Positions 30,859-42,597 of a stretch of 64,000 nucleotides of DNA are shown here, in pieces (the first letter of the stretch is position 1; every line of letters begins with the position of its first letter). The DNA is from Ascarosepion bandense (Eukaryota > Mollusca > Cephalopoda > Sepiida > Sepiidae), in assembly GCA_037127315.1 (NCBI GenBank), contig JBBBDQ010000346.1:5913501-5977500 (forward strand), given 5' to 3'. The notes below the pieces were generated by a model. It was not told the origin of the DNA and ran no database searches. It worked only from the letters and a program-made list of their open reading frames with translations. The position numbers were made by a program, and so were the translations under genes.

Positions 30859-31564
30859 ATATATATATATATAAACATGTTTATATATAGAGAGAGAGAA
30901 GAAAAGAGAGATAAAGAGTAAAAGAGTGCGTGAGAGAGACATACAAACTGACAGACAGACATAACCACATCCATATCCGTAAGTTCTATGTTAGTAGTTT
31001 CTTATTGCACTCATGAAACTCTCTTCCGTCTTCTTGTTTCCCAATCAAAAACGTAAATACAATCTTAATCTTGATTGTCTGTCTTCTAAATAATTGTTGT
31101 TTTATAGCCCTCTCTTCTTATTATCGTTTTTTATATTTTCTCATACTCAGTAATCCCTTACGTCTTATTGGCTTTCTTGCCTTCCTTGGGGTGAAATGTT
31201 TTTAAGAGATGAATGAAAAGTGGCAAAAGCAGACAAAAACAAAATAAGAAAAAAGACAGATAGACAGAGAGCGATTATTATATCCTTTCTTTTCTTTCTC
31301 TCAATTTGATTATCTTCTCTTTATCACCCATAATAGAATGTTTTTCTTTTCTAGTAATTCTGTTATGATCTGTGAAAGTTGAGGTGAACTGTCTTAGAAT
31401 ATAAATGAACACTACTTGCTTCTCGTGAACTTGGTTGTGTTACATCGTTAGTGTGACAAGAACGTTAATACGATCTTGAACTATGACACCTTTCTTCGGC
31501 TATGTCTCATTCACACTGACTCCGACTTCATTGTCGAATATCGCCGTGCTGTATATTATTCTAC
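30859..31564. other. Spacer with (GA)n and a jockey-like tail relic
   Basis: GA-rich stretch 30885-30945. At about 31168-31200 CTTGCCTTCCTTGGGGTGAAATG resembles the jockey-like LINE 3' tail. Otherwise nothing recognised. Confidence 0.45.
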
Positions 31565-31885
31565 GAAGTCAGTGTGAAAATTACATTCCAAGAATAGTCC
31601 GTGCTCTAAATGAAGATGATCAGGACCGAAAAGTGGAGATCAGCGCGTGCTACTTGGCAACATGTGTGGAAGATGCGTGCTTTCTTACAAAGATTGTCGG
31701 GTGCGATAATAATGTATGCGGCACAAAGCCGGTAGAATATGCTTCGAATTGAGGGCATCCATTAAACAAGAAATCGCATAAGTGCCTCGTGATATTTGCG
31801 ATTCCACTATAGCTGCAGTGGAAAACACAGATGGATTATGTGGTTGTTTAAGGGCATATTGAATTTCAGTTTTGTTTAACCTCTG
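31565..31885 (+). pseudogene. Mariner-like transposase remnant
   Basis: In frame 31483-31752: ENYIPRIVRALNEDDQDRKV then EISACYLATCVEDACFLTKIV, like the segment before the second catalytic Asp of mariner-type DDE transposases (P..V....L.E.D.DRR.EFC.......... F...I...DE). After a stop the sequence jumps to IKQEIA.VPRDIC then AAVENTDGLC and NGHH-less end, like the transposase C-terminus. The middle third with the catalytic Asp/Glu is deleted. A different subfamily from the remnant at 53.9 kb. Confidence 0.6.
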
Positions 31886-32300
31886 TGGGTTATTTAATGC
31901 CAAAAGGGTGGGGATTTTAATGTATATTTTTTAATTCTTGGTTATAGTGAGAAGGCTGATTTAGTCTGATTTTAATGAAATTTTTTTTGTATTCTTTTTG
32001 TTTCAGAAAACTGAAAATACCTTCTAGATTTGTATTCAAAAATGTTTTGCCGAGAATAATCATGTTTCCTTCAAAAATGTATATTTTTCGATAAAAGTCT
32101 ATTTTTATACATTCATAGCGTTTTCACCCCAGTTTGGGGGTTAAATATTTGCCCATAGCTGGGACCCTAACAGGTGCTACCACTGCGGGTCAGGGTGGAC
32201 CTGAGAACAGCAATTAAGAAGCGGTCCCATGCCCCTCACAATCTTCCAATCAGAGGCCTTGCTGCCTGATGCAGTTTACCGTCATGCCCAGGACCAGGTT
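31870..32300 (+). repeat. Repeat family U, copy 2
   Basis: Forward copy of family U directly after the transposase remnant: GTGGGTTATTTAATGCCAAA near 31888-31907, GGGTTAAATATTTGCCCATAG at 32138-32158, AATCAGAGGCCTTGCTGCCT near 32250-32269. The adjacency may be chance. Confidence 0.65.
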
Positions 32301-32334
32301 GTTGAAGGGAAAATAAAGAAATTGGTCAATTTTT

Positions 32335-32432
32335 TTTCCAAAGATATTCGCGTGTAAGAGAATGAAACAAAATCGACTGGAATACGCACACGGCTCTCCG
32401 GTTTAAAGAGAGAGAGAGAGAGAGAGAGAGGA
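32335..32432 (-). repeat. SINE-A fragment and (GA)n tract
   Basis: AAAGATATTCGCGTGTAAG..CACGGCTCTCCGG (32335-32402) matches the head-proximal part of SINE-A on the minus strand; a GA tract follows. Confidence 0.55.
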
Positions 32433-32655
32433 AGGGAGAGAGAGAGACAGAAAAGTGAAGGGCATAGAGAGATTATGGGAAGCTGCAATAGATAGAGAAA
32501 TAGACAGGATCAAACTAAGATAACTAGATAGATAAATGAAGTAAAATGTATAAAAGGCGGTTGTTTTATTTTGTGTACATTGTCAGTTCATATGTTTGTG
32601 TGCAAGCAATATATATACGTATTTAAATATTTATACTGTTTAATTATAAACAGAA
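32433..32655. other. Spacer
   Basis: GATA-like and AT-rich sequence, no gene. Confidence 0.4.
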
Positions 32656-33041
32656 CTAGCAGTATAGCCCGGCGTTGTTCGGGTGTAATGAAAGCTTTAA
32701 AACTAATCCATGGTCCTGGAGCTCAAACTCTTTGGACGTTGGCACGAAAGACTAAAAAGCAATAGTTGTTTCCAGTTAAAGCCAAACCGTAGACTGAAAG
32801 AAAAATGAATGGATGCAAGTCAAATTTTGATTTTCTGGTATCGAAATCAAATAAGTTTTTTCGTCGTAAACTGAATTTAGAAGGCTAAATGAGTCCGCTG
32901 AGTAAATGGTATCATGGCTGACACTAAGAATTACAATTGTATCTACTTAGAGTCAAACCTGAAGTAAAAACTAAAATAAAATGGTTGAAAAAAAAATACA
33001 GACATACAGGTAGATAAACAGACACACACACAAACATCTCG

Positions 33042-33082
<41 letters not shown>

Positions 33083-33399
33083 CAATTTTCTGCACTACTG
33101 TAAGAACTGCAACCTTGAAACTTTTGAATATCGTTTCTTATGTCTTTGTCTATGAATGTATCAAATTTGATTTAAATCGAACCACTCCTTCTTAACTCGA
33201 TTTTTTCGATTATCGATTTTCGATATTTATCGGAGGTACCTCGATGCAAAACCTAGCTAAGAACACTCGCAGACGCTTATAGTACAACTGTGTAGTTTTT
33301 CAAGAAAATCGATTCAGCCGTTTCGGAGTCTATAGGTAACGAACACACACAGACACCACCACACACAGAGACAAAGTTCCATTTATAAATAAGTTTAGA
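32656..33399 (-). mobile_element. Non-autonomous Helitron-type element, copy C, both ends defined
   Basis: Minus strand: starts TCTAAACTTATTTATAAAT (ending at 33399, preceded by A) and ends with hairpin CCGAACAACGCCGGG then TATACTGCTAG at 32656, followed by T. Length 744 bp; the extra length relative to copy B is mostly an expanded internal TA tract (33042-33080). Confidence 0.85.
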
Positions 33400-33579
33400 T
33401 ATATACTTAAATACGAGTAACGATCAAAAATAATGTTCAAACATAATTTCAAATTTTATAATAAAACAAATCAAATAAGGAGGCTAGATATAGAATTTAA
33501 TATATTCTTCTTTGAACTTCTTATGAGACTGCTGTATACGAAACGGAGCGTCCACACGAATCAATAATATTTGAGTATC

Positions 33580-33643
<64 letters not shown>

Positions 33644-34164
33644 GTCTGAGGGGAAACCTATAAATTGAGAATACACACAAATATATAACTTAGTCACTTT
33701 GTAGACATTTTGTTCCATTGGCATTCGTCTTGCCTTTGGATCAATCGGCAAGGAACATAGTGTTTTCCTTTCATTTCAAATGCAAACGTTTGGCTTTTGA
33801 TTATGAAACTACTTTTCCACATGACACCATTGGCATACATTCTTTTGCGTTTGTGTCGACCTAATATATCAGACATGTCCATTGAAAGACATCGAGATTC
33901 TCATCTCGCTATCTGACCAAACCAAAACAGGAACAGCGGGTGTTTAAAAAAAATTGTCATATGAAAAGAGATAGGAATAAAAGGTTTTTTTTTTTATTAT
34001 ATTTTTATTTTGGTTGATAAGCAAACATTTCAGCGAATACATTAATGTAATTTATAGTTTTCTTTCACTCGCTTCTTCTTCTTTTTCTATTTCTCTCTCT
34101 ATATATTTATTTCCCTCTCTCACTTTCTAGTATAAAAATAAACTACTTCCCGCAGTAAATACTT
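33400..34164. other. Spacer with a long (TA)n tract
   Basis: TA tract at 33582-33637. The open frames at 33521-33751 and 33694-33882 (minus) have no domain. Confidence 0.5.
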
Positions 34165-34310
34165 CTGATAGAAAGGAAGAGTGGGGTTTTGAGAAGCATG
34201 GAACCACTTCTTAGATGCTATTGTTCGAAAGATCTACCAGAGCCCGAAGAGCCTGTTAGAATCCCGGCTAGGGAAAATAATGAACCCCGCAAAAAAAGCC
34301 AAGCACTGTA
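34165..34310 (-). repeat. Repeat family U, inverted fragment
   Basis: GAGAAGCATGGAACCACTTC and GAATCCCGGCTAGGG correspond in reverse complement to the 3' part of family U. It faces the next copy, separated by about 75 bp. Confidence 0.5.
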
Positions 34311-34384
34311 AAAAGGTATAAAAATATTATATTTTTTTATTGAAATGCCATCAATACATATTTATACAAAAAAATTACCAACAC

Positions 34385-34870
34385 TAAATATTTGTTTTTG
34401 TTTAACGGCATATCAACCTCTTTGTGTTATTTAATGCCGAAAAGGTAGAGCTTTAAGATATTTCGTTATTTTTTGGTTATAGTGAAAAGGTTGATTTTGT
34501 CAGACATTGATGAAAAATTATTTTAATATTTTTTTGTTTATTTTAGAAAGCTGAAGATGTTTTCTAGTTTTGTATTCAAAAAGGTATTGCTGGTTATATT
34601 TTTTTCCGTCAAAATGTATATTATTTCTATAAAAGTCTTTTTTATGAATATATATCTATAAAAGTCTATTTTTATACTTTCATATTGTTTTAGCCCCACT
34701 TCGGGGGTTAAATATTTGCCCATAGTTGGGACCCTAACAAGTGCTACCACTTCGGGTCAGGGTTGACCTGGGAACAACAGCAATTAAGACGTGGTTTCAT
34801 GCTTCTCACAACCTCCCAATCAGAGGCCTTGCTGCCGAATGCAGTTTATTGTTGTATCCAGAATCGCAAT
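34385..34870 (+). repeat. Repeat family U, copy 3
   Basis: Forward copy: AACGGCATATCAACCTC near 34400, GGGTTAAATATTTGCCCATAG at 34706-34726, CAATCAGAGGCCTTGCTGCC at 34817-34836. Confidence 0.65.
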
Positions 34871-34960
34871 ACATATTTATAGTAGAATTATAAACAATAC
34901 ATATTTACTGGAAATTGATATGGTGCTAAAAAAATCCATGAACCGACTCTCTAACATTTA

Positions 34961-35004
<44 letters not shown>

Positions 35005-35104
35005 CGCTTTCTAACCCTCTGTTACTATGTCTTCTTCTCAATACTATTATATAGACATGCGTATCGAAAAGTTCCCGCTAGTGAGCATCAATTATACTGT
35101 AGAT
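34871..35104. other. Spacer with (CT)n(TA)n tract
   Basis: CT then TA units at 34962-35004. No gene. Confidence 0.5.
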
Positions 35105-35214
35105 TTTCTAAGCACAGTTTAGATGTGGCACAAGACCGAAAGCATGAGACACCCAGTGAGGATCAAACTCATTACTCAGTTATAATAGGTTCCAGCGAGT
35201 CAATGACTTTGTTT
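35105..35214 (-). repeat. SINE-C fragment
   Basis: Minus strand AATGAGTTTGATCCTCACTG (B-box region) with GCTGGAACCTATTATAACTG upstream matches the 22.8-kb SINE-C copy. Confidence 0.5.
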
Positions 35215-36128
35215 ATTTTTATTAATCGTTTCATCCCATGCAAGGCAGTAACGCTACTGATGCACAGAGGACTACATAAGAGTAAAAGATTAGATCAGAG
35301 AAGAGTAAAGAGAAAGACGAACCAGTTACAGGGGGTGTCAGAGAAAGGAGCAAGAAAAGGATGGGAATATCGGTGTGACGACAGTTGCAAAGATAGAAAG
35401 AAAGGAAATGATATACAGGGTGATATAGAAAGAACTAGAATCAAGTGGTTAAGAGATTGGTATTGACATCGCATTTAAATTTCTTGTGGTTGTATCCGTC
35501 AGGAAAGCAAGAATATGGAAGAGAGTTCCACAGACGGGAAGTGCGAGAAAAGAAGCTGATAGAGTAGAATTGTCGCCTGCATTTGGTTGATCTAACTGTG
35601 AATGGGTGCGACCCAGTTGCCATCTTGGTTTCACGAGTAAACTCCTGTAGCAGGGGCATCAGTGAAGTTCATCGGAGCAGAAGCCATGAAAATATCTATA
35701 GAACAGAGGGAAGCCACATCCCGTCGGTGAGAAAGCGGATGGAGTCGAGCCTCCAAGTCGGTACCTATCACATTAATGATTCTCCTTTGGAGCCGGTCAA
35801 GAATACTGAGATGAACAGCGGGGGCGCCTGATTATATATGACAGCAGTATTCTATGCACGGATGGATGGTTGATTTGTAAATGTGCAAGATGGATTCAAG
35901 CGGAATTAAACATCCTGGTCCGACACAGTGACCCAACCTTCCTAGCAGTAGATTTAGCTATTGATTCAATTTAATGGTTCCACTTGAGATCGGAAGAGAG
36001 GTTAAAGCCGAGGAGGCGAAGTATATTACTCTCAGGGAGACTCGCTTGGTACATACTTATGGGAGACAGGAGAGGTTGCCTGTGATGATTGACAGACAGC
36101 AGCTTCGTCTTAGACGCTTTGAATGCTT
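35215..36128 (-). pseudogene. Jockey-like LINE 3' part
   Basis: Minus strand: FKASKTKLLSV near 36095-36128, a SINHH-like block, thumb-region blocks through broken frames, then FTRETKMATGSHPFTVRSTK and QFYSISFFSRTSRLWNSLPY in 35441-35659, and the 3' UTR and tail CCTTGCATGGGATGAAACGATT ending near 35224. Same family and truncation class as the copies at 12.0, 20.0 and 25.8 kb. Confidence 0.8.
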
Positions 36129-36475
36129 CATGTTTCAGATCTGAAAATAAAGTTATGAGTTTCGAAAGTTCTTATCGAGAGATATGCTGTCTTTCATATG
36201 TTATTGAGATTTTTTCTGCCGTAGAGTCAATCGTGGCTGGGAGTCGCAAATGTACGCGTCGCTACGGCTTTTACCCCGATATAAGAGGAAATCATGCGCG
36301 AATCGGGTCGAAACGCCCATATCCATTATTAATGACTCACATGAAACCCAAGCCGCTAGATAGTAATTACTATTTACTCCCACACCAAAAAACAAATATG
36401 TAATCAAACACGCATAATCACTAAAACATGAATTGTATACGTGATTATAATTTTAACATTTGCTCTATTAACCCA

Positions 36476-36525
<50 letters not shown>

Positions 36526-37059
36526 CAGATCATATTTAGAGGGTGATAGCGATTTCAACATATCAGTTGCAGACATGCATTGTCGACAACGCTCAATCAA
36601 AGAATGGAGGAAAATTCTTATGCCGGAAGCAGGTGCTAATAAAAAAAGGGGTGGGGAATGTTGGCTACTATAGGATTAAGCCGAGGTGAATCGTAGTGGT
36701 AAATTCTCTTTTGGTAGTGAGAGGGTTGTGGTTTGACAGTTGGGTTAGTAATAGCAGGTAGGAGGGAAAAGTTTACTGATTCAACAAATTTTAAAATCTA
36801 ATTTACGTAAAAGACAAATTCTGTTATGAATGAATCGAAGAAGATAATAATTGAAATTTATATTTATTACGGTACGACACATTCTAATGATTTCTTTACG
36901 TTTATTTAGAAGTATATTCTGATATGGAAATTTCAAAATTTTAATGTTTTCTCTTAAATATAGATTACATCTATCACCTATGCTATTAAGAGTACATGCC
37001 GTGCCTATCAGCTTCCATTTTATCTGTGGATTTAAACCATTCTCCTAGACTAAACTAAT
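36129..37059. other. Unassigned sequence with (TA)n tract
   Basis: TA tract at 36480-36521. The frame 36089-36403 begins in the LINE and shows no domain. Inverted words such as CCCGAT/ATCGGG near 36280-36305 hint at a foldback. Confidence 0.4.
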
Positions 37060-37410
37060 TGGAGTAGATAGACTAAACTAAACTATCACCCGGTTCACAC
37101 TCCACCCACATCTATTGAACAGGTGAAGAGGCTCATCACTTGTTTCCTGTTTAGGATGCGGTTTCCGATTTTCTCTTTTCCAATCTTTTCACTCTTTTCT
37201 TTTTTTCTTTTTTTTCGATTGGAGTAGATAGACTAAACTATCGCCTGGTTCACACTCCACCCATGTGCACTGAACAGGTGAAGAGGCTCATCCGTTGTCC
37301 CCTGTTTAGGATGTGGTTTCCGGTTTTCTCTTTTCCATTCTTTTTACCCTTACGTAGCCCCCTGCGAATCAGTTATCGCCTTGCTTGGGGTGATATGATT
37401 TAAAAAAAAA
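37060..37410 (+). repeat. Two-unit VNTR element with LINE tail
   Basis: Units begin AATTGGAGTAGATAGACTAA at 37058 and GATTGGAGTAGATAGACTAA at 37217, followed by CGTAGCCCCCTGCGAATCAG and CGCCTTGCTTGGGGTGATATGATT, then poly(A). Same element as at 13.46 kb with two units instead of six. The terminal poly(A) supports retroposition. Confidence 0.8.
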
Positions 37411-37468
37411 ATTCCCAGTATTTTCGGGAAAGGGTGGTCTGATATGTCAAATTAAGGTTTAGTATATA

Positions 37469-37551
<83 letters not shown>
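37411..37551. repeat. Long (TA)n tracts
   Basis: Two TA tracts separated by TTAG, 37462-37551. Confidence 0.9.
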
Positions 37552-37553
<2 letters not shown>

Positions 37554-38301
37554 ACTGACGATTGCGGTTAAAAGTGAAACAATGTAGGCGTTGTGTGTTG
37601 ACGTCAATGCCTAGGTCTTTATTTACATACGCTTTGTACCTAATATTGACAAGTTTAATGCACTAATTTAGCGTAACATAAAACTAGGTGCTTTCAAAGA
37701 TTGGCGATATTATGAATTGAAAAAAATTAAACATTTTTGTTGAAGATTTTATTTTAGCTTTAATTTCAAGCTAATAAATTTAATTTAATGTTTTCAATAA
37801 GCAAAATACTTTGTTGCATTCAAAAACAAATTTAAATTGAATGTAAGAAACTTCCGTCTTGAATTTGTTGAAATTGAATTTTGTTCTATTTTTAGCTACC
37901 AGTCATCAGAATGTAAATTTCTTAATTAAAAATTCTTCCAAAAATAAAATATAATTTTCTGAAACATTATTTGAGAAATATTGACTGATTTAATGTAAAA
38001 ATATAATAGTATTCTTAATAAATCGGATACATAAAAATAATTAAAAGCTTTTCTAATTGAATAATGTCTTAGCTTTAAGGCAGTTTTTAAATTTTACGAT
38101 TCAGAGCAGATTTTCAATAATGGAGTTTCTGCTTTACAAAAGAAGTTGATTGATGGAATCTTAATCTTACCAAGCATTATATTGACATTTCATTGGTATA
38201 TATAGTCTCGATTTCACCAGCACAATTATATTAACCAAGTAAATTAACCACGTTTTACTGACTGATGGTGATGTTTTAACACCGGAACTTTATAGCTGTT
38301 G
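37552..38301. other. Unassigned AT-rich flank of the R4-like array
   Basis: No gene or repeat recognised; this is the left flank of the insertion. Confidence 0.4.
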
Positions 38302-38311
38302 AGTTGCAGTA

Positions 38312-38359
<48 letters not shown>
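38302..38359. repeat. Left target-site duplication and (TAA)n
   Basis: AGTTGCAGTAATATATAATAA leads into TAA repeats. Nearly the same string, AGTTGCAGTAGGATATAATAA, lies at 42559 after copy 1, so the pair marks the target duplication of that insertion. Confidence 0.8.
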
Positions 38360-38631
38360 TTTTTTTTTTTTTTTTTTTAAACAAACTACTCTAGTAATAT
38401 TGAGGTTTTGTTTCGTTGAGCCGTCTTTCTCCTTGAATTCCAATCGCGTCTATGTCAGCTGTCGCATGGCAGCCCATTTAGGAGAAGGAAAACTCCGAAC
38501 AACAACCCGCAACTCAAGGTGTTAATCGTGCCGAGGAGTGAATGGCTACTGCGTTATGAGGTCACAAACGATTCCCTACAGGCTTCGGGACCCTGTTTGT
38601 AAAAGACCGTTACCCAACGTGACGGGCAACT

Positions 38632-41600
38632 TTGGGTGGACTTTTGGACCCGTGCGTCACTCGTGGGAAAAACATGAAAAACACAAATAGAAATAAAAAG
38701 TCCAGTATGGCTCTTCCAGTGGATAAACAGGGAGCCCGTCCTTCAGGAGGGAACCTACCTGAGGTCGAAAAATCTGCCATAGGAACAAACTCCTACACAA
38801 AGAATGTATCTTCAGGTCCCCACAACCAGGATAATCCTAATGATGGTCCTGAAAATTCACCAGCTAGATCTACAACCGTATATTTAAAGAAAGAAAAAAT
38901 AAAATGGTCTCGTGAGGAGTACAAAGTCGTTATGAATGCATTTCATGAAGCGTTACTCACAACCTCAAAAAAACATGACTCGCCAAACATATGACATTTG
39001 GCGTGAAAAAGTTGGTCAAACAAATAGAAAGTTTATTGACGAAAATAAATTGGCCAATGTACGTAGGTACATTATTCGTAATAACCGACTGTCAGAGGCT
39101 GAGATTCACGAAATTAAAAGAATTGTAACAAGAAGAGTCGAATCAACAAAATATGAAAAGGAACCGGAACCAGAAATAAAAAGTAATAACATCAAACAAA
39201 TCACAGGTCATAATGTAGAAACCGTGAAACACGCAAATCACTGCGAAGATAATGATGTAAGTCTAAAAGTGCTGGAAAGGTGCGATCTGAGTCTGAGTCA
39301 GTTAAAAGACAAAAATAAAATTAGTTCAGAACACATCGAAGATAATTATTTGACGGAAAATAAGAACAATATACAGGAAGCCAAGATAGAAATAAAAAAC
39401 CAGCTAAGTCAAATACAAAGTATTACAATGGAGGAACGTGAACAGCTCCCAAAATTCCAACCAACAAAACAAAACCTCCGAACTATTAAATTGTACAATG
39501 CAGCACTGAAATCAATACTGGATGAAGACCCGAATACAAATCTTAACGAAGTAATATATGCATCAGCAACAGCAGCAACAAAAAAATTAAACATCAAAAT
39601 AAAAACAAGGCAGTCACGCAGACGTGAAGATCCACCTTGGAAAAGAAAAATCGAAAAAGAAATCGAACAACTAAGAAGTGAACTGTCAGTACTGGATGAA
39701 CTGAGTAGAGGAATAAATGTAAGAACTAGGAAAAGAAGAAGAGCCGAAAAAAAATATAACATGAGGAATGAAAATGACGTCTTATCAAATAAATAAAAAA
39801 TAAAGCAAAAAATCCAACTGAAGGCTCAAAGAATAAGACCCTATGAAAAAAGAGCAAAATTTTACAGACAAAACAAGATCTTTCAGACTGATACAAAGAG
39901 ATTTTACAGGGAAATAGATAAAAAAAGAATTGAAGTGACAGTACCCCCCAGAATGGAAGAAGTCACACAGTTCTGGGAAAAGATATGGGCTTGCCCTAAA
40001 GAACCTAGCAAGGAAGTACATTGGATTACGCAGGAGATAGAACGAATGAAGAATAAACCCGAACAGACATGGTCTGGAATTACAGAAGATGATGTTAAAT
40101 TTGCACTAAAAAAAGCACACAATTGGAAAACTCCAGGTATAGATAAAATTCCTAACTTTTGGCTATATTATTTAAATGCAGCACATAAAAAAATAGCCAA
40201 AGAACTCCAAGAAATGGTTGACGATCCCACTAAAATTCCTGCATGGATGACAAAAGGAATTACATTTCTTCTACCCAAGAATGGTGACACAAACAACCAA
40301 AAAACTACAGACCAATTACATGTCTTCCGACAACATATAAACTACTAACATCTATTTTAACAAAACAAACATATTTATTCTTAGAAAGAAATGACATGAT
40401 ACCGCTTGAACAAAAAGGGTGCAAACGTGGCTGTTATGGCTGTAAAGACCAATTGCTAATTAACAAAATGATCCTGGAAAACTGCTACAAGACAAAGAAA
40501 AATATTAGTACTGCCTGGATAGACTACCGAAAGGCATTCGATAGTGTGCCATATTACTGGATTTTAAAGACTTTAAATATATACAAAATATCGCCCGTCA
40601 TCATCAATTTCATCAAACAGTGCATGTCTATATGGAAAACAACCCTTTACCTCAATCATATAAATGGAACCTATAAGTCTGATGAAATAAACATCAAAAG
40701 AGGTATATTTCAAGGTGATTCTTTATCTCCCTTACTATTCTGCATATCATTAATAGCACTAACCAGTCAACTTAATAAGACAGAATGTGGTTATAAAATA
40801 GGCCAAAAGAAAATAAGCCATCTATTTTACATGGATGACTTAAAGTTATATGCTAAGAATGATAATGAGCTGGAAGGTCTTCTGCAAACTGTAAAATGCT
40901 TCAGCGAAGACATTGGAATGAAATTTAATTTGAATAAATGTGTTAAAGCTACAGTTTTACGTGGATCAATACAAGAAACATCCTCAATTAGCCTAGACCC
41001 TGCTGTAACAATAAAAGAATTGAAACCAGAAGAAGCTTATAAATACCTAGGTGTAAATGAGAGCGAAAAAATTCACCATAAAAAAATGAAAGAAATAGTG
41101 CGTAAAGAGTACTATAGAAGGCTACGAATGATAGTAAAAACTGAATTAAATTCACAGAATAGAGTTATGGCCATTAATAGCCTTGCAATCCCAGTTGTCC
41201 AATATAGCTTCAACATCTTAAACTGGACTCTAAACGACATCAGGCGAATGGATGCTAAAACAAGAAAGCTTCTTTCTAAGCATAGGATGCATCACCCAAA
41301 GGCTGATGTAGACCGTCTATACGTACCCCGTAAAGAAGGTGGAAGGTGTCTTATTCAGCTGGAATTGTCATACAAGACAACAACTATTGGCTTACTAACA
41401 TACATAGAAACAACAAAGGATTGGATGATACAATTAGTAAGGCAACATGAAGACAGAAAGAAAAAATATTCAATAATAAAAGAAGGCAGTAAATACAAAC
41501 AAGAATTACAGTTAGTAGATTCTGTAGAAAAGTAAAACAGTAGCCAAGAACCAACTATTGCGGCAAAAAATATGAAAATGAAAGCCAAAGATAAAGCTCT

Positions 41601-42383
41601 TGAAAAGATGAAACAGCGCTGGCAAGACAAACCTCTGCATGGCCAATATCCAGTACGTGCCAATAAATCCAATGTTGACAAAGTTAATACTCATCGATGG
41701 TTACGTGCATCTGGATTAAAGTCTGAAACTGAAGGATTTATATTTGCAGCACAAGACCAAAGTCTTTTCACGAGAAACTTTCAGGCAAATATTATGCATA
41801 ATAATATGGATCCAAAATGCAGGTTTTGTGATAAACACCAAGAAACAATAGACCACCTAATCTCAGGCTGTTCTGTGCTTGCTCCAAATGAATATAAAAA
41901 TTTCCACGATAGAGTTGGGCAATATTTACATTGGGCAATGTGCAAACATTATGGAAAAGCTGTAAACAAACAATGGTATGAACATCACCCAGCACCGGTT
42001 ACAGAAATAGAAGATGTAACCATTCTATGGGATTACACCATCTACACAGACAGAAAAATTGAAGCAAACAGGCCAGACATTATTGTTAAAAACCAGAAGG
42101 AGAAAACTTGTCTATTAATTGATATGGCTTTCCAGCGGATTGTAACATAGCAATCAAGGAATTTGAAAAACTGTCAAAATATAAAGACCTGGAAATTGAA
42201 ATAGAAAAAATGTGGAAATTGAAAACAAGAGTTGTGCCAGTGATAGTAGGTGCACTTGGAATGATAAAAAATGGAACAAAACAACACATTGAAAGAATCC
42301 CTGAAAACCCCAGCTTAAGAGATATACAAAAAATTGTCTTATTAAGTACAGCCCACACACTAAGGAAAACGTTATCTATCTAA
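38632..42383 (+). pseudogene. R4/Dong-like polyprotein, copy 1 (broken)
   Basis: About 1,250 codons. N-terminal half is Lys/Glu-rich with a Myb-like signature (IKWSREEYKVVMNAF ... IWREKVGQ ... LANVRRYIIRNNRL). The RT follows: LKKAHNWKTPGIDKI near 40108, TFLLPKNGDT near 40261, motif A WIDYRKAFDSVP at 40519-40554, motif B FQGDSLSPLLF near 40708, motif C YMDD at 40828-40839. A CCHC finger CxxC...H....C spans 41818-41871. The endonuclease PD...(D) spans 42073-42123 (RPDIIVKN, TCLLIDMAF). Breaks: +1 near 38955, TAA at 39794, frameshift near 40300, TAA at 41533, and a one-base loss near 42130 just after the endonuclease core. The start ATG at 38632 is the first in frame after the 5' UTR. Confidence 0.85.
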
Positions 42384-42441
42384 TGCTGGGGATGATAGGG
42401 AAGATAGAAAAACATGAAATGGAGTCATAACAACACGCCAC

Positions 42442-42485
42442 GACCTGCCTTAGGTCTCCCCGCAGACTTGGTTGGTAGTGAGACC
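42442..42485 (+). promoter_or_regulatory. 3' UTR nested hairpins of the R4-like element
   Basis: GACCT (42442-42446) pairs with AGGTC (42452-42456), and GGTCTC (42453-42458) pairs with GAGACC (42480-42485). The two stems overlap, so only one can form at a time. In R2-type elements the 3' UTR fold is the signal recognised by the RT; here that role is inferred. Identical in copy 2. Confidence 0.6.
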
Positions 42486-42517
42486 AATGCAGAAATCGAA
42501 ATATGATGAAAAATGAC

Positions 42518-42518
<1 letters not shown>

Positions 42519-42559
<41 letters not shown>

Positions 42560-42597
42560 GTTGCAGTAGGATATAATAATAATAATAATAATAATAA
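42519..42597. repeat. (TAA)n with right target-site duplication
   Basis: TAA tail interrupted at 42559 by AGTTGCAGTAGGATATAATA, then more TAA to 42597. Confidence 0.85.

Larger units (their letters stand above)
38360..42518 (+). mobile_element. R4/Dong-like non-LTR retrotransposon, copy 1
   Basis: About 4.15 kb element: poly(T)-led 5' end, a 5' UTR of about 270 bp with AACTCCGAACAACAACCCGC, one long broken reading frame (38632-42383), and a 3' UTR with nested hairpins running into (TAA)n. The order RT, CCHC finger, restriction-like endonuclease and the TAA-repeat target match the R4 clade (R4, Dong, Rex6-like), whose Dong member is known from TAA repeats. It has frameshifts and stops, so it is not autonomous, but it keeps both D43-type motif A (WIDYRKAFD) and YMDD. 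Confidence 0.85.

Noticed and set aside
31483..31752. A host gene exon
   Set aside because: The D..DRKVE pattern and downstream C-terminal-like block fit a mariner transposase remnant; no splice-flanked exons are seen around it.
39409..39762. Minus-strand hydrophobic open frames across the R4-like copies
   Set aside because: They mirror the Lys/Glu-rich coding strand of the retrotransposon and recur in all copies only for that reason.
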